Origin: Bradyrhizobium oligotrophicum S58
GTDB lineage: Bacteria > Pseudomonadota > Alphaproteobacteria > Rhizobiales > Xanthobacteraceae
NCBI RefSeq assembly: GCF_000344805.1
Contig: NC_020453.1
Span: forward strand, 7,730,001 to 7,794,000
Length of the DNA: 64,000 bases
Reading direction: 5' to 3'
The notes under the pieces are model-generated. The model was not told the origin of the DNA, made no database searches, and worked only from the letters and a program-made list of their open reading frames with translations. The first letter of the stretch is position 1, and every line of letters begins with the position of its first letter. Both the position numbers and the translations under genes were made by a program. This document shows positions 8,575-19,012 of this stretch, piece after piece.

Positions 8575-9471
8575 ATGACCGACGCGACCAACATCAGCCC
8601 GCTCGATCAGGCCCGCATCCTGTCCGAAGCGCTCCCGCACATGCAGGAGTATGACGACGAAACCATCGTCATCAAATATGGCGGCCACGCCATGGGTGAC
8701 GAGGACACCGCGAAAGCGTTCGCGCGCGACATCGTGCTCCTGGAGCAGACCGCAATCAACCCGGTGGTCGTCCATGGCGGCGGGCCGCAGATCGCGACCA
8801 TGCTCAAGCGCCTCGGCATCGTCTCCGAATTCGCCGCCGGCCTGCGCATCACCGATGCGGCAACTATCGAAATCGTCGAGATGGTGCTGGCCGGCTCGAT
8901 CAACAAGCAGCTGGTCGGCTACGTCAACGAAGCCGGCGGCAAGGCCGTCGGCCTGTGCGGCAAGGACGGCAACATGGTGCGCGCGGTCAAGGCGACCCGC
9001 ACCATGGTGGATCCGGACAGCCACATCGAGAAGGTGGTCGATCTCGGTTTCGTCGGCGAACCCGACAAGGTCGATCTCACGCTGCTCAACCAGTTGATCG
9101 GCTACGAGCTGATCCCGGTGCTGGCACCGCTCGCGACGTCGAAGGATGGCCAGACCTTCAACGTCAACGCCGATACGTTTGCCGGCGCGGTTGCCGGTGC
9201 GCTGAAGGCCAAGCGGCTGCTGCTGCTCACCGACGTCCCCGGCGTGCTCGACAAGTCGAAGAAGCTGATTCCGGAATTGTCGGTGAAGGATGCGCGCAAG
9301 CTGATCGCCGACGGCACGATCTCCGGCGGCATGATCCCGAAGGTCGAGACCTGCATCTACGCGCTCGAGCAGGGCGTGCAGGGTGTCGTGATCCTCGACG
9401 GCAAGGTGCCGCACGCGGTGCTGCTCGAACTGTTCACCAACCAGGGCACGGGCACGCTGATCCACAAGTGA
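8575..9471 (+). CDS. argB: Acetylglutamate kinase
   Basis: 298 residues. ArgB phosphorylates N-acetyl-L-glutamate with ATP, the second step of cyclic arginine synthesis. IKYGGHAM near the N-terminus and VVHGGGPQ are the phosphate- and substrate-binding loops, and [15 protein letters not shown] and SGGMIPKVE are also conserved. The extra N-terminal helix before the first strand, about 30 residues, is a feature of arginine-sensitive kinases, so feedback inhibition by arginine is likely. Confidence 0.96.
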   Translation: MTDATNISPLDQARILSEALPHMQEYDDETIVIKYGGHAMGDEDTAKAFARDIVLLEQTAINPVVVHGGGPQIATMLKRLGIVSEFAAGLRITDAATIEIVEMVLAGSINKQLVGYVNEAGGKAVGLCGKDGNMVRAVKATRTMVDPDSHIEKVVDLGFVGEPDKVDLTLLNQLIGYELIPVLAPLATSKDGQTFNVNADTFAGAVAGALKAKRLLLLTDVPGVLDKSKKLIPELSVKDARKLIADGTISGGMIPKVETCIYALEQGVQGVVILDGKVPHAVLLELFTNQGTGTLIHK

Positions 9472-9491
9472 GCACATCCCGCCAACTCTCT

Positions 9492-9622
9492 CCGTCATGG
9501 CCGGGCTTGTCCCGCCTGCGCGGCCGAAGCCGCTTCGGCGCGTCGAAGGCCCGGCCATCCACGCCTCGCCGCGGTCTCGGAGAGAAAGGCGTGGATGCCC
9601 GGGTCAAGCCCTGGCATGACGA
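9492..9622. repeat. Palindromic intergenic repeat, family C, copy 1
   Basis: The arms contain CGTCATGGCCGGGCTTG and, inverted at the far end, GGGTCAAGCCCTGGCATGACG. An inner pair, CATCCACGCCT and AGGCGTGGATG, also matches. Similar units lie on both sides of fmt (17941-18027 and 19013-19100). It fills the gap between argB and the DUF1036 gene. Confidence 0.85.
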
Positions 9623-9644
9623 TAGAGAGAGATGTGGGCCGACA

Positions 9645-10655
9645 ATGTCGCCCGTGACTCGCGTTGCGCTCGCGCTGGCGGCGCTGCTTCTTCCTCTCCT
9701 CGCTTCCGCCTCCCCCGCCCGCGCCGACCTCAAGCTCTGCAACCGCATGAGCTATGTCGTCGAGGCCGCGATCGGCATCGATGAAAAAGCGGCGACTGCC
9801 ACGCGCGGCTGGTTTCGACTGGATCCAGCGACCTGCCGCGTGGTTCTGCAGGGAACGATGACGGCAGACCGCATTCTGCTGCATGCGCGCGCGCTGAGCC
9901 TGTATGGCGCCTCGCCGATCGCCGGGAATGGCAATGACCAGCTCTGCGTGGCCACCGACAATTTCATCATCGCGGCCGCCCGGCAGTGCCGCACCGGGCA
10001 GACGCCGGCGCCGTTCACACAGGTCACGCCGACCAAGGCCGACGACGGCACGCTGATCGCCTATCTCGCCGAGAGCGCCGAATATGACGACGAGCAGGCG
10101 CGCCTCGCCGGCATCCAGCGGCTGCTCGGCATCGCCGGCTATGACGTCTCGCCGATCGATGGCGTCGACGGGCCGAAGACGCAAGCCGCGCTCGCAGCGT
10201 TCCTGAAGAGCCGCGGGCTGGCGTCCGACGTCGTGTCTCAGCCGACGTTCTTCGCCACCATGGTGGATGCGGTGCAGACACCGTCACCGACGGGGCTGAC
10301 CTGGTGCAACGACACCCCGCACAAGGTGATGGCGGCAGTTGCGACCGACGACGGCCGCACCGTGGTCAGCCGCGGCTGGTACCGCATCGATGCCGGCAAG
10401 TGCCTGCATCCCGACATCACCGGACAGCCGAAGAAGGTCTACAGCTTTGCCGAGGCCGTCGACGATGAGAACCGCACCATCAAGCTGAAGAACAAGCCGC
10501 TGAACTGGGGCGGCCTGGTGCAGCTCTGCACCCGCGAGAACAAGTTCGAGACATCCGAGCAGGGTGATTGCCCGAGCCGCGGCTTCGCAGCGACCGGCTT
10601 CACCGCCGTCGACATCACCCGCGGCGGCAAGACGCTGCGATTTGCGCTGCCGTGA
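9645..10655 (+). CDS. Exported protein with two DUF1036-like domains and a peptidoglycan-binding-like motif
   Basis: 336 residues with a signal peptide (about 1-27, ending SASPARA). Two DUF1036-like halves are visible: one at about 28-120, starting LKLCNRMSYVVEAAIG, and one at about 215-330, starting LTWCNDTPHKVMAAVA. Each has paired cysteines and a RGW(F/Y)R(L/I)D motif. Between them, at about 150-190, IQRLLGIAGYDVSPIDGVDG followed by KTQAALAAFLKSRGL reads as a peptidoglycan-binding repeat. The protein is therefore probably periplasmic and cell-wall associated; its function is unknown. The start is ATG 9645, directly before the signal sequence. Confidence 0.8.
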   Translation: MSPVTRVALALAALLLPLLASASPARADLKLCNRMSYVVEAAIGIDEKAATATRGWFRLDPATCRVVLQGTMTADRILLHARALSLYGASPIAGNGNDQLCVATDNFIIAAARQCRTGQTPAPFTQVTPTKADDGTLIAYLAESAEYDDEQARLAGIQRLLGIAGYDVSPIDGVDGPKTQAALAAFLKSRGLASDVVSQPTFFATMVDAVQTPSPTGLTWCNDTPHKVMAAVATDDGRTVVSRGWYRIDAGKCLHPDITGQPKKVYSFAEAVDDENRTIKLKNKPLNWGGLVQLCTRENKFETSEQGDCPSRGFAATGFTAVDITRGGKTLRFALP

Positions 10656-10696
10656 TGGACGCATCAGTTTTGTCCCAGATGCCGCCACGCCTTACA

Positions 10697-10817
10697 CTGT
10701 CATCCCCGCGAACGCGGGGATCCATAACCACAAGGCGTCGTGTGAGCCACCGACATCAGCCATCGTGCCTCAAGACAGATCACGCGGTATGGGTCCCGGC
10801 GTTCGCCGGGACGACAG
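10697..10817. repeat. Palindromic intergenic repeat, family D, copy 1
   Basis: The left arm TGTCATCCCCGCGAACGCGG and the right arm GGGTCCCGGCGTTCGCCGGG with GACGACA form two hairpins facing each other, separated by about 60 nt. It lies between the DUF1036 and HAD genes. Confidence 0.75.
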
Positions 10818-10860
10818 CGGAATATGACGCCCTAGCCGAGCAAGATGGACCGACGCAGAC

Positions 10861-11556
10861 ATGACAGAGTGCCCCCGCTCCTTCGGCCATATCGACACCT
10901 GGGTGTTCGATCTCGACAACACGCTGTATCCGCATCACGTCAATCTGTGGCAGCAGGTCGATGCTCGCATTGGCGAGTTCGTGTCGAACTGGCTGAAGGT
11001 CGATGCGCAGGAGGCGCGGCGCATCCAGAAGGACTACTACCGCCGCTATGGCACCACGATGCGCGGCATGATGACCGAGCATGGCGTGCACGCCGACGAC
11101 TTCCTGGCCTACGTGCACAAGATCGACCATTCGCCGCTGGAGCCGAATCCGGCGATGGGCGCGGCGATCGAGCAGCTGCCGGGACGCAAGCTGATCCTGA
11201 CCAACGGCTCGGTGGACCATGTCGGCGCAGTGCTGAGCCGGCTCGGCATCGCCGGACACTTCCACGGCGTGTTCGACATCATCGCTGCCGAGCTGACGCC
11301 GAAGCCGGCACGCGAGACCTATGACAAATTCGTCCGGCTGCACGATGTCGATCCGACGCGCTCCGCGATGTTCGAGGATCTCGCCCGCAACCTCGTCGTG
11401 CCCCACGAGCTCGGCATGACCACCGTGCTGGTGGTGCCCGACGGCACCAAGGAAGTCGTGCGCGAAGACTGGGAGCTCGCCGGCCGCGGCGACCCGCATG
11501 TCGATCACGTCACGGATGACCTGACCGGGTTCTTGCAACGATTGGTCGCCGCCTAA
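10861..11556 (+). CDS. HAD family pyrimidine 5'-nucleotidase
   Basis: 231 residues of the haloacid dehalogenase superfamily. Motif I is FDLDNTLYP (nucleophile Asp near residue 18), motif II is LTNGS, motif III is the Lys in TPKP, and motif IV is the MFEDLARN segment. Wording and length match the SDT1-like pyrimidine 5'-nucleotidases, which dephosphorylate UMP/CMP or related metabolites. The exact substrate cannot be read from sequence. The gene stands alone between two palindromic repeats. Confidence 0.85.
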   Translation: MTECPRSFGHIDTWVFDLDNTLYPHHVNLWQQVDARIGEFVSNWLKVDAQEARRIQKDYYRRYGTTMRGMMTEHGVHADDFLAYVHKIDHSPLEPNPAMGAAIEQLPGRKLILTNGSVDHVGAVLSRLGIAGHFHGVFDIIAAELTPKPARETYDKFVRLHDVDPTRSAMFEDLARNLVVPHELGMTTVLVVPDGTKEVVREDWELAGRGDPHVDHVTDDLTGFLQRLVAA

Positions 11557-11562
11557 AACCTC

Positions 11563-11680
11563 GCCGTCGTCCCGGACACGCGCAGCGCCCGGCTCGCGGT
11601 TGGCGTCTTCGCGCTGTCCCGCGAGCTGACACCATTCAAGAAGGCGCCAGCCGGGCGCCGCGCTTGTCCGGGACGACGGC
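11563..11680. repeat. Palindromic intergenic repeat, family D, copy 2
   Basis: CGCCGTCGTCCCGGACACGC at the left end is mirrored by TTGTCCGGGACGACGGCG at the right end, a near-perfect terminal inverted repeat over 118 bp. It lies between the nucleotidase gene and dapD. Confidence 0.85.
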
Positions 11681-11790
11681 GGTGGATGCCTTGACTCCCC
11701 CCGCCCAAACTCCGAAAAAGCCGACCTGCCCTTCATGCTCGTACATGACCGACCCAGGCGACCTGCCCGGGACCTAGCGAGGATCGACCG

Positions 11791-12636
11791 ATGTCACTGT
11801 CCGCCCTGGAATCCACCATCAACAGCGCCTTCGACGCCCGTGACGGCGTCTCGACCACGACCAAGGGCGAAGTTCGCGACGCCGTGGAGAGCGCGCTGGA
11901 GCTGCTCGACAAGGGCGAGGCGCGGGTCGCCGAGCGCGGCACGGACGGCAAGTGGAGCGTGAACCAGTGGCTGAAGAAGGCCGTGCTGCTGTCGTTCCGG
12001 CTCAACGACATGAGCGTGATTCCCGGCGGCCCCGGCCAGGCGTCGTGGTGGGACAAGGTACCGTCGAAGTTCGAGGGCTGGGGCGAGAACCGCTTCCGTG
12101 ACGCCGGCTTCCGCGCCGTGCCCGGCGCGATCGTGCGCCGCTCGGCCTTCATCGCCAGGAACGTCGTGCTGATGCCGTCCTTCGTCAATCTCGGCGCCTA
12201 TGTCGACGAGGCGACCATGGTCGACACCTGGTCGACGGTCGGCTCCTGCGCCCAGATCGGCAAGCGCGTGCACATCTCCGGCGGCGTCGGCATTGGCGGC
12301 GTGCTGGAGCCGCTGCAGGCCGGTCCGGTCATCATCGAGGATGATTGCTTCATCGGCGCGCGATCGGAGGTCGCCGAGGGTGTGGTCGTGCGCAAGGGCG
12401 CGGTGCTGTCGATGGGCGTGTTCCTGGGCGCCTCGACCAAGATCGTCGACCGCGAAACCGGCGAGGTGTTCGTCGGCGAGGTGCCGGAATATGCCGTCGT
12501 GGTGCCCGGCGCGCTGCCGGGCAAGCCGATGAAGAACGGCCAGATCGGCCCGTCCACGGCCTGCGCCGTCATCGTCAAGCGCGTCGACGAGCGCACCCGC
12601 TCCAAGACCTCGATCAACGAGCTGCTGCGCGACTGA
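11791..12636 (+). CDS. dapD: Tetrahydrodipicolinate N-succinyltransferase
   Basis: 281 residues. DapD transfers succinyl from succinyl-CoA to tetrahydrodipicolinate in the succinylase branch of lysine/meso-diaminopimelate synthesis. The central left-handed beta-helix (about residues 100-240) shows hexapeptide repeats, including [13 protein letters not shown] and [14 protein letters not shown]. The N-terminal helical domain contains the conserved [13 protein letters not shown]. dapE, acting two steps later in the pathway, lies one gene downstream. Confidence 0.97.
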   Translation: MSLSALESTINSAFDARDGVSTTTKGEVRDAVESALELLDKGEARVAERGTDGKWSVNQWLKKAVLLSFRLNDMSVIPGGPGQASWWDKVPSKFEGWGENRFRDAGFRAVPGAIVRRSAFIARNVVLMPSFVNLGAYVDEATMVDTWSTVGSCAQIGKRVHISGGVGIGGVLEPLQAGPVIIEDDCFIGARSEVAEGVVVRKGAVLSMGVFLGASTKIVDRETGEVFVGEVPEYAVVVPGALPGKPMKNGQIGPSTACAVIVKRVDERTRSKTSINELLRD

Positions 12637-12665
12637 TCGAACCCGCGCTGCGGTCGTAGCGACGA

Positions 12666-12699
12666 ATCTCCGGACCGGCCAAGCCGTCGGTCCGGAGAT
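12666..12699 (+). promoter_or_regulatory. Hairpin covering the DUF805 ribosome binding site
   Basis: ATCTCCGGACC (12666-12676) and GGTCCGGAGAT (12689-12699) form a perfect 11-bp stem with a 12-nt loop. The right arm contains CCGGAG, the likely Shine-Dalgarno of the gene starting at 12705. No T-run follows, so translational control or a processing site is a better reading than a terminator. Confidence 0.5.
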
Positions 12700-12704
12700 C
12701 GCCG

Positions 12705-13355
12705 ATGGACTGGACCTGGTTTCTGTTCCGCTTCAATGGCCGGATCAACCGCGCGAGGCTCTGGCTGTCCGCGCTGGTCGTCTTTTGCTGGATGGCTTTT
12801 GCCGCAGCCGCTCTGGCCGGTACCAGCAAGCTGCTGGGCCACCCGGCAACCGCCAGCTTCAATCTGACCGATATTTTCGCGGCCCTCGACCCGGACACGT
12901 TTCATGGCCTGACGCGGGCCGATATCTTGCCCGGCGCGGTTCATCTCATCCTGACACCGCTGTTCGCCTGGGTCTTTGCCGCGGGCGCCATCAAGCGGCT
13001 GCACGACCGCGACAGGAGCGGCTGGTGGATGGTGCCGTTCTTCGTCGTTCCGGGACTGGTCGACCAGTACGCCGACCGCATCCCGGGTACGATCGCTCCA
13101 GCGATCATCGGCGGCGTTGGCGCCCTGCTCTGCCTCTGGGGCTTCATCGAATTGTACTGTCTCGCCGGCGATCGGCGGAGCAACCGCTTTGGATCCGATC
13201 CGCTGCCGAAGGTCCAATCGCGCGGACGCTCCGCCCGGCAAGCAGGGTCGCAGAGCGGCTGGGATCAGCACAAGGCATTGGAATTCACACCGCATATTGC
13301 AACCCCGCCGCTGGCCGCAGCGGCAATCGGCAGCACTAGCCGCCCGCCAAAATAG
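12705..13355 (+). CDS. DUF805 family membrane protein
   Basis: 216 residues. The N-terminus [18 protein letters not shown] and the [14 protein letters not shown] segment are hallmarks of the DUF805 (YhaH-like) inner-membrane family, whose function is unknown. Four hydrophobic segments are predicted between about residues 18 and 160; the last 55 residues are polar and probably cytoplasmic. It is inserted between dapD and dapE, and its likely ribosome binding site lies inside a strong hairpin. Confidence 0.85.
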   Translation: MDWTWFLFRFNGRINRARLWLSALVVFCWMAFAAAALAGTSKLLGHPATASFNLTDIFAALDPDTFHGLTRADILPGAVHLILTPLFAWVFAAGAIKRLHDRDRSGWWMVPFFVVPGLVDQYADRIPGTIAPAIIGGVGALLCLWGFIELYCLAGDRRSNRFGSDPLPKVQSRGRSARQAGSQSGWDQHKALEFTPHIATPPLAAAAIGSTSRPPK

Positions 13356-13371
13356 CGTGTTAAGCGAGGGC

Positions 13372-14526
13372 ATGACCGATGCCCTCTCCATCACCCGCGA
13401 CCTGATCCGCTGCCCCTCCGTCACCCCGGCCGACGCCGGGGCGCTGGGTGTGCTCGAAACCCTGCTGAAGGAAGCCGGCTTCGCAACGCATCGCGTGACG
13501 TTCTCCGAGGCCGGCACCGCCGATATCGACAATCTCTACGCCCGCATCGGCACCGAGGAGCCGCACATCACGTTCGCCGGCCATACAGACGTGGTGCCGC
13601 CCGGCGATGAAGCCGCCTGGAGCCTTGGCGCCTTCTCAGGCGAGGTGAAGGACGGCTACATCTATGGCCGCGGCGCGGTCGACATGAAGGGCGGCATCGC
13701 CTGCAGCGTCGCCGCTGCTCTCGACTATCTGCGCGACAATGGCGGGCAGCCGAACGGCTCGATCTCGTTCCTCATCACCGGCGACGAAGAGGACGTCTCG
13801 GTCAACGGCACCATCAAGCTGTTGCAGTGGGCGGCCGAGCGCGGCGAGCGGTTCGACCATTGCGTGCTCGGCGAGCCGTCGAATCAGGAAGTCATGGGCG
13901 ACTGCATCAAGATCGGCCGCCGCGGCTCGCAGTCCGGCACCCTGATCGTCGAGGGCAAGCAGGGCCACGTCGCCTATCCGCACCGCGCCGCTAATCCGGT
14001 CCCGGACATCTCGCGCCTGGTCGTCGCGCTCTCGGACGAGCCGCTTGATCACGGCAGCGCGCAGTTCCAGCCGTCCAATCTCGAATTCACCACGGTCGAT
14101 GTCGGCAACACCGCCACCAACGTCATTCCCGGCCTGGCGCGGGCGAAATTCAACATCCGCTACAATGACTGCCACACCCAGGAGTCGCTGCGTGCGCTGG
14201 TCGAGGAACGGCTGAGAGTGGCCTGCGGCAATCGCATTCGCGCCCGCATCGACTGGCTGCCCTCGAACTCAAACGTGTTCCTGACCAAGCCGGGGCCATT
14301 CACCGATCTCGCGGTCGCGGCTATTGAAGAGATCACGGGACGCAAGCCGGAACTCTCCACCACCGGCGGCACCTCGGACGCGCGCTTCATTTCGAGCTAC
14401 TGCCCGGTGATCGAGTTCGGCCTGGTCGGGCAGACCATGCACCAGATCGACGAGCGCGCCTCTGTTGCCGACATCGTCACCTTGACGAAGATCTATCGGG
14501 GCATTCTCGACAGATACTTCGGGTAG
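13372..14526 (+). CDS. dapE: Succinyl-diaminopimelate desuccinylase
   Basis: 384 residues of the M20 zinc peptidase family. DapE hydrolyses N-succinyl-LL-diaminopimelate to LL-diaminopimelate and succinate. Zinc-site motifs are present: [12 protein letters not shown] (His and following Asp), [10 protein letters not shown] (bridging Asp), GDEED (catalytic and metal Glu) and the late H in GQTMHQIDE. The start at ATG 13372 gives the usual [18 protein letters not shown]-terminus; upstream in-frame codons overlap the DUF805 gene and are rejected. Confidence 0.96.
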   Translation: MTDALSITRDLIRCPSVTPADAGALGVLETLLKEAGFATHRVTFSEAGTADIDNLYARIGTEEPHITFAGHTDVVPPGDEAAWSLGAFSGEVKDGYIYGRGAVDMKGGIACSVAAALDYLRDNGGQPNGSISFLITGDEEDVSVNGTIKLLQWAAERGERFDHCVLGEPSNQEVMGDCIKIGRRGSQSGTLIVEGKQGHVAYPHRAANPVPDISRLVVALSDEPLDHGSAQFQPSNLEFTTVDVGNTATNVIPGLARAKFNIRYNDCHTQESLRALVEERLRVACGNRIRARIDWLPSNSNVFLTKPGPFTDLAVAAIEEITGRKPELSTTGGTSDARFISSYCPVIEFGLVGQTMHQIDERASVADIVTLTKIYRGILDRYFG

Positions 14527-14550
14527 GCGAGCCAATCTGCGGGCCCTAAC

Positions 14551-14934
14551 ATGAACAAACGAACTCTGAATGCCGCGGATGCGCCACAACCTTCAGGCGG
14601 CTACAGCCAAGTCTGTGAGATCTCCAACCCGACGCGCTGGGCATTCGTGAGCGGCCAGATCCCACAGTCGGCGGAAGGCGTGGTGCCGTCGGATTTCGGA
14701 TCACAGGCGCGGCTCGCCTGGCGGAACGTCGAAGCGCAGCTGCGGGCCGCAGACATGACCCTGGACAACGTCGTCAAGGTCACGACCTACTTGTCCGATC
14801 GACAGTACAGCGCCGAGAACCGCGACGTTCGCAATGAGGTTCTGGGCGAGCGTTCACCGGCGCTCACCGTCATTATTGCCGGCATCTTCGACAGCGCATG
14901 GCTGCTCGAGATCGAGGCCGTCGCCGCAGCCTGA
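14551..14934 (+). CDS. RidA family (YjgF/UK114) protein
   Basis: 127 residues. RidA-family proteins are small trimeric enzymes; true RidA hydrolyses reactive enamine/imine intermediates from PLP enzymes. The chorismate-mutase-like fold signature is visible as YSQVCEI, AFVSGQIPQ, NVEAQLRAADMTLDNVVKVT and ERSPALTVI. The Arg that defines true RidA activity appears replaced in the C-terminal motif (ERSPALTVI in place of the usual RxAVEVxxLP wording), so this is probably one of the other Rid subfamilies. Substrate unknown. Confidence 0.8.
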   Translation: MNKRTLNAADAPQPSGGYSQVCEISNPTRWAFVSGQIPQSAEGVVPSDFGSQARLAWRNVEAQLRAADMTLDNVVKVTTYLSDRQYSAENRDVRNEVLGERSPALTVIIAGIFDSAWLLEIEAVAAA

Positions 14935-14969
14935 TCTCGACCTGTGCGATAGCCACAGGGCCGCTCCGG

Positions 14970-17027
14970 TCAGGCGGCTTTCACTTCGGCCAGGAACTGA
15001 TCGACCTCGCGGCGCAGATCGGTCGCTTGGCCTGCAAGGCTGGCAGCGGAGTCGAGCAGCGAGCGCGCCGAGCCGCGGGTGTCGGCTGCGGCGGCGCTGA
15101 CCAGCGCGATCGACGACGAGACGTCGTTGGTGCCGCTCGCAGTCTGTTGTACGCTGCGGGCGATTTCCCGCGTCGTGGCGCTCTGCTCGGCCACCGCGCT
15201 CGCCACCGCTCCGGTGACACCGCTGATCGTGTTGACGACGGCGGCGATCTTCTCGATCGCAGCCACCGTGCTGCCGGTCTCGTTCTGGATCGCGACGATC
15301 TGGCTTTCGATCTCCTCGGTCGCCTTGCTGGTCTGTGATGCCAGGCTCTTCACCTCGGAGGCAACGACGGCGAAGCCCTTGCCGGCCTCGCCCGCGCGCG
15401 CCGATTCGATCGTGGCATTGAGCGCCAGCAGGTTGGTCTGCGAGGCGATGGCGCGGATCAGCTGCACGACGTCGCCGATGCGCGTGGCGCTGCCGGCGAG
15501 CGTCCGAACCTTGTCGGTGGTGTCGAGCGCCTGGCTGGTCGCGTTCGAAGACTCCGACGCAGCTTCCGAGATCTGCCGGGTGATCTCCTTCATCGACGCG
15601 TCGAGTTCTTCCGAGGCAGCCGCCACCGTATTGACGCCGGCGGTCGCCTGCGCCGCGGCGTCGGCCACGGCTGTGGCGCGGGATGCCGTCGTGCTGGCCG
15701 AGCCGTCGAGCGTCTCGGCCGATTGTTTCAGGCCGCTGGCAGCGTCGCTCAGCCGGCCGCACAGCGTGTCGATGACGTCGCCGAAGCGGCGGGTGAGCGC
15801 CTCGACCTTCTGCCGGCGCGCATCGCGCCGGGCCTCGGCGTCGGCGCCCTGCAGCGACAGCCGATCGGCTTCCGCGGATTTGTCCTGGAGAACGCCGATG
15901 GCGTTGGCGAGCGTGCCGACCTCGTCGGTGCGGTCGCGATAGGCGATCACCACGTTGCGTTCGCCGCCGGCGATGCGGCCGATCAACTCGGTCAGGTTGG
16001 AGAGAGGCTTGATGACGCGGCTGTTGAACCAGAGCGTTCCGAGCGCGGCGGCGGCGATGTTGACGACGAGCAGAACGAGCGCCAGCACGAAACGAAACTG
16101 AGCGTCGCCGATCGCGACCTCGCTCTGGCGCAGTGCCTCGGTGAGCGCGGCATCGCGCAGCGGCAGGATGGTGTCGAGGATCGGGAACAGCGAGCGGAGG
16201 AACTGATCGGGATCGAGCTCCAGCACCTTGCCGCGGTTCGGCGCCACCTGCGAGGTGTAGAGTTCGCCGCCGCGCGCCCAATAGCCGTTCTCCACCTCGG
16301 TCATCGCTGCGAAGATCGGCTTCTGATCGATCTCGGCAGCGGCGAGCTTCGCGGTCGACCAGATCCGCTCGATGCGTCCCTTGAAGGCGGCGAGCGCCTC
16401 GGCCGGCTCGCCGGCCATCGGCTGCTTGGTCGCGATCATGCGAATGAGCGTGGTCGTGGCGCGACCGGCCCAGTCGCGCAAATCCCAACCGGTCACGGCG
16501 AGCCGCGCGGCCTGGCCGACCGCAGGATTGGCTGCAGCGATCCGGCGCACGATCACCTCGACATGGCTGCCGGTGGCTTCCTGAACCGTGAACATCTGCG
16601 GCACGTAGTCCCGCATGATCGCCTCGGAACGCGCCGTCTTGGGCTGGGCAACGGCGTCGAGGGCCGTCCCGCGCAGCGACCGCAGCTTCTGCTCGATCGA
16701 ATCCAAGGCTGCGACGTCCTCGCGAAGCTGCGCCAGACTACGCGCCTTCGCGAGCGCCTCATCGGAGCTTCCGGTGGTCTTTTTGAGCGCCGCAAGTTCC
16801 TCCGCCGTCGCCGCATTGGCGGATGCCAAGCGCGGGTTGACCCAGGCCCGCTCCACATTGAGCTTTTCGGGGAGCCGCAGCATGGCGGCCAGCAGTTGCG
16901 CATCGCTGCCCGCGGTGCGGGCCGCCTGCAGCGAGGTCAGCTGCTGCCAGGCGAACAGCACGGTGGCGAGCAGGCCGATGACGGCCCCGAGCAGCAGAGA
17001 GAGCAGGAAGACTTGACGAATGCGCAC
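14970..17027 (-). CDS. Methyl-accepting chemotaxis protein
   Basis: 685 residues. An N-terminal membrane helix (about 7-29) is followed by a periplasmic, mostly helical sensor region of about 280 residues, a second membrane helix (about 310-332), a HAMP domain and a long cytoplasmic coiled coil. The conserved signalling hairpin is visible as [20 protein letters not shown] followed by [13 protein letters not shown]. It would bind CheA/CheW and report on a periplasmic ligand. No C-terminal CheR/CheB docking pentapeptide is present. It is convergent with the RidA gene and its promoter faces truA. Confidence 0.93.
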   Translation of the reverse strand: MRIRQVFLLSLLLGAVIGLLATVLFAWQQLTSLQAARTAGSDAQLLAAMLRLPEKLNVERAWVNPRLASANAATAEELAALKKTTGSSDEALAKARSLAQLREDVAALDSIEQKLRSLRGTALDAVAQPKTARSEAIMRDYVPQMFTVQEATGSHVEVIVRRIAAANPAVGQAARLAVTGWDLRDWAGRATTTLIRMIATKQPMAGEPAEALAAFKGRIERIWSTAKLAAAEIDQKPIFAAMTEVENGYWARGGELYTSQVAPNRGKVLELDPDQFLRSLFPILDTILPLRDAALTEALRQSEVAIGDAQFRFVLALVLLVVNIAAAALGTLWFNSRVIKPLSNLTELIGRIAGGERNVVIAYRDRTDEVGTLANAIGVLQDKSAEADRLSLQGADAEARRDARRQKVEALTRRFGDVIDTLCGRLSDAASGLKQSAETLDGSASTTASRATAVADAAAQATAGVNTVAAASEELDASMKEITRQISEAASESSNATSQALDTTDKVRTLAGSATRIGDVVQLIRAIASQTNLLALNATIESARAGEAGKGFAVVASEVKSLASQTSKATEEIESQIVAIQNETGSTVAAIEKIAAVVNTISGVTGAVASAVAEQSATTREIARSVQQTASGTNDVSSSIALVSAAAADTRGSARSLLDSAASLAGQATDLRREVDQFLAEVKAA

Positions 17028-17183
17028 GATCGACCTCGCTGGAGAGCAGCCTGAGGTGCAGATAGCAGCACGGACTTCAATTTGGGGTTAAGAAACCCTG
17101 GCTCGCAACACCGAACGACAACTAATCAGGACGAGCGCTCAGCTCATGGACACGATGCACCAGGTTCCATCGTAGGAGCGGTT

Positions 17184-17921
17184 TCAATAGTCGACCTTCA
17201 CCAGATAGAGCCCTTCCGGCGGCGCGACGACGCCGCAGGCGGCGCGGTTGCGCGCGGCGAGCGCGGCGGCGAGATCATCGGCGCTCCAGCGGCCCTGCCC
17301 GACCCACACCAGCGACCCGACCATCGAGCGCACCTGGCTGTGCAGGTAGGAGCGCGCCGAAGTGAGGATCGTCACCCCGTCGCCGTCCCTGACGACGTCG
17401 AGCTGATCAAGCGTCTTCTCCGGCGACTTCGCCTGGCATTCCGTGTCGCGGAAGGTCGTGAAATCATGCTTCCCGATCAGCCGCTGGGCGGCCGCGTGCA
17501 TCGCGTCGGAATCGAGCCGTTGTGGCACGCGCCAGACGCGGCCGACCTCGAGCGCAAGATTGGGGCGGCGGTTGACGATGCGATAGCGATAGTGGCGTTT
17601 GCGGGCGGAGAACCGCGCCTCGAACGTCTCGGGCACGATCTCGGCGGCGAGCACGGCGACCGGATTCGGCCGCAGATGGGCGTTGAGCGCGTCGCGCAAT
17701 TTGTCGGGCCGGAATTCCTTCTCGATGTCGCAATGCGCGACCTGGCCGGTGGCGTGAACGCCGGCATCGGTGCGCCCCGAGCCGTGCACGCGAGTCGGCA
17801 CGCCGCAGGTCGCCTGCACTGCCGCTTCCAGCGCCCCCTGCACCGACGGCAGAGTCGCCTGCAGCTGCCAGCCGCAGAACGGCGCGCCGTCATATTCGAT
17901 GGTAAGCTTGTAGCGGGGCAT
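17184..17921 (-). CDS. truA: tRNA pseudouridine(38-40) synthase
   Basis: 245 residues. TruA isomerises uridines 38-40 in the anticodon arm of many tRNAs. The catalytic Asp is D52 in GRTDAGVHA, and the N-terminal [16 protein letters not shown] and C-terminal [15 protein letters not shown] blocks are standard. It is the last gene of the leftward def-fmt-truA group, a common alphaproteobacterial arrangement. A family C palindrome lies between it and fmt. Confidence 0.96.
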   Translation of the reverse strand: MPRYKLTIEYDGAPFCGWQLQATLPSVQGALEAAVQATCGVPTRVHGSGRTDAGVHATGQVAHCDIEKEFRPDKLRDALNAHLRPNPVAVLAAEIVPETFEARFSARKRHYRYRIVNRRPNLALEVGRVWRVPQRLDSDAMHAAAQRLIGKHDFTTFRDTECQAKSPEKTLDQLDVVRDGDGVTILTSARSYLHSQVRSMVGSLVWVGQGRWSADDLAAALAARNRAACGVVAPPEGLYLVKVDY

Positions 17922-17940
17922 CGCCTCGATCGCGTTTGGC

Positions 17941-18027
17941 CGTCATTGCCGGGCTCGACCCGGCAACCCATCCAAGAACGAAGGTTGTTCGCGAGATGGA
18001 TGCGCCGGTCAAGCCCGCGCATGACGG
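17941..18027. repeat. Palindromic intergenic repeat, family C, copy 2
   Basis: CGTCATTGCCGGGCTCGACC with CGGCAACCCATCC at one side is answered by GGATGCGCCGGTCAAGCCCG and GCATGACGGG at the other. The 87-bp unit separates truA from fmt. Confidence 0.8.
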
Positions 18028-18037
18028 GTTGAGGACG

Positions 18038-18973
18038 TCAGCCGAAGCGCAGGCCCGGCGCAACGCGGGTCCCGCGCAGAAAATCGCCGGCCTTCATTGG
18101 CGCCTTGCCGGCGCGCTGCAGCTCGACGATGCGAATGGCGCCGTCGCCGCAGGCAATGGTGAGCTGTTCGTCCAACACGGTACCGGGCTCACCGGCGCCG
18201 GTCACCTGCTGGCAGCGCAGGATCTTCAGCCGCACCGCCTCACCGTCCAGCGCGACCTCACTCCAGGCGCCGGGAAACGGCGACAGGCCATGGATGTGCC
18301 GCAGCACAGCGTGGGCCGGCCTGGCCCAGTCGATCCGCGCCTCCGCCTTCTCGATCTTGGCCGCATAGGTCACGCCGTCCTCGGCCTGCTTCGTCAGCGT
18401 CAGCCCGCCGCGCTCCAGCGCCGCCATTGCCCGCACCATCAGGTCGGCGCCAATCCGCGCCAGTTTGTCGTGCAGGTCGGACGCGGTCATCGCATCGGTA
18501 ATGCCCAGGCGCTCGGCCATCGCGACGTCGCCGGTGTCGAGGCCGACATCCATCTTCATCACCATGACGCCGGACTCGGCATCGCCTGCCATGATGGCAC
18601 GGTTGATCGGCGCGGCGCCGCGCCAGCGCGGCAGCAGCGAAGCGTGGAGGTTGTAGCAGCCGAGCCCGGGCGCATCGAGAATGGCCTGCGGCAAGATCAT
18701 GCCATAGGCGACCACGACGGCGGCATCAGCTCCATGCGCGCGAAACTCGGCCAGCGCCTCCGCCGTCCGCAGCGTCTTCGGCGTGAATACGGGAATGCCG
18801 AGCCGGCGCGCCTCGGTCTCGATCGGCGTCGGCTGCAGGGCAAGGCCACGGCGGCCGCCTGGCTTCGGCGCCCGCGTGTAGACGGCCGCGATCTCATGAC
18901 CATGGCCGGCAAGCTCGAGCAGCGTCGGCACGGCGAAATCGGGCGTGCCCATGAAAATCAGGCGAAGCGGCAT
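18038..18973 (-). CDS. fmt: Methionyl-tRNA formyltransferase
   Basis: 311 residues. Fmt transfers a formyl group from 10-formyltetrahydrofolate to Met-tRNA(fMet), making the initiator for translation. The N-terminal [15 protein letters not shown] and the catalytic [20 protein letters not shown] region (the Asn and His of the active site) are clear, followed by the [11 protein letters not shown] motif with the third catalytic residue. I start at ATG 18973; 15 further upstream codons lie within a repeat-bearing spacer. It pairs functionally with def, immediately upstream on the same strand. Confidence 0.96.
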   Translation of the reverse strand: MPLRLIFMGTPDFAVPTLLELAGHGHEIAAVYTRAPKPGGRRGLALQPTPIETEARRLGIPVFTPKTLRTAEALAEFRAHGADAAVVVAYGMILPQAILDAPGLGCYNLHASLLPRWRGAAPINRAIMAGDAESGVMVMKMDVGLDTGDVAMAERLGITDAMTASDLHDKLARIGADLMVRAMAALERGGLTLTKQAEDGVTYAAKIEKAEARIDWARPAHAVLRHIHGLSPFPGAWSEVALDGEAVRLKILRCQQVTGAGEPGTVLDEQLTIACGDGAIRIVELQRAGKAPMKAGDFLRGTRVAPGLRFG

Positions 18974-19012
18974 CGATACACTCTCGTCTTGCGAGGTCCG
19001 CCTCCCCGCGCT

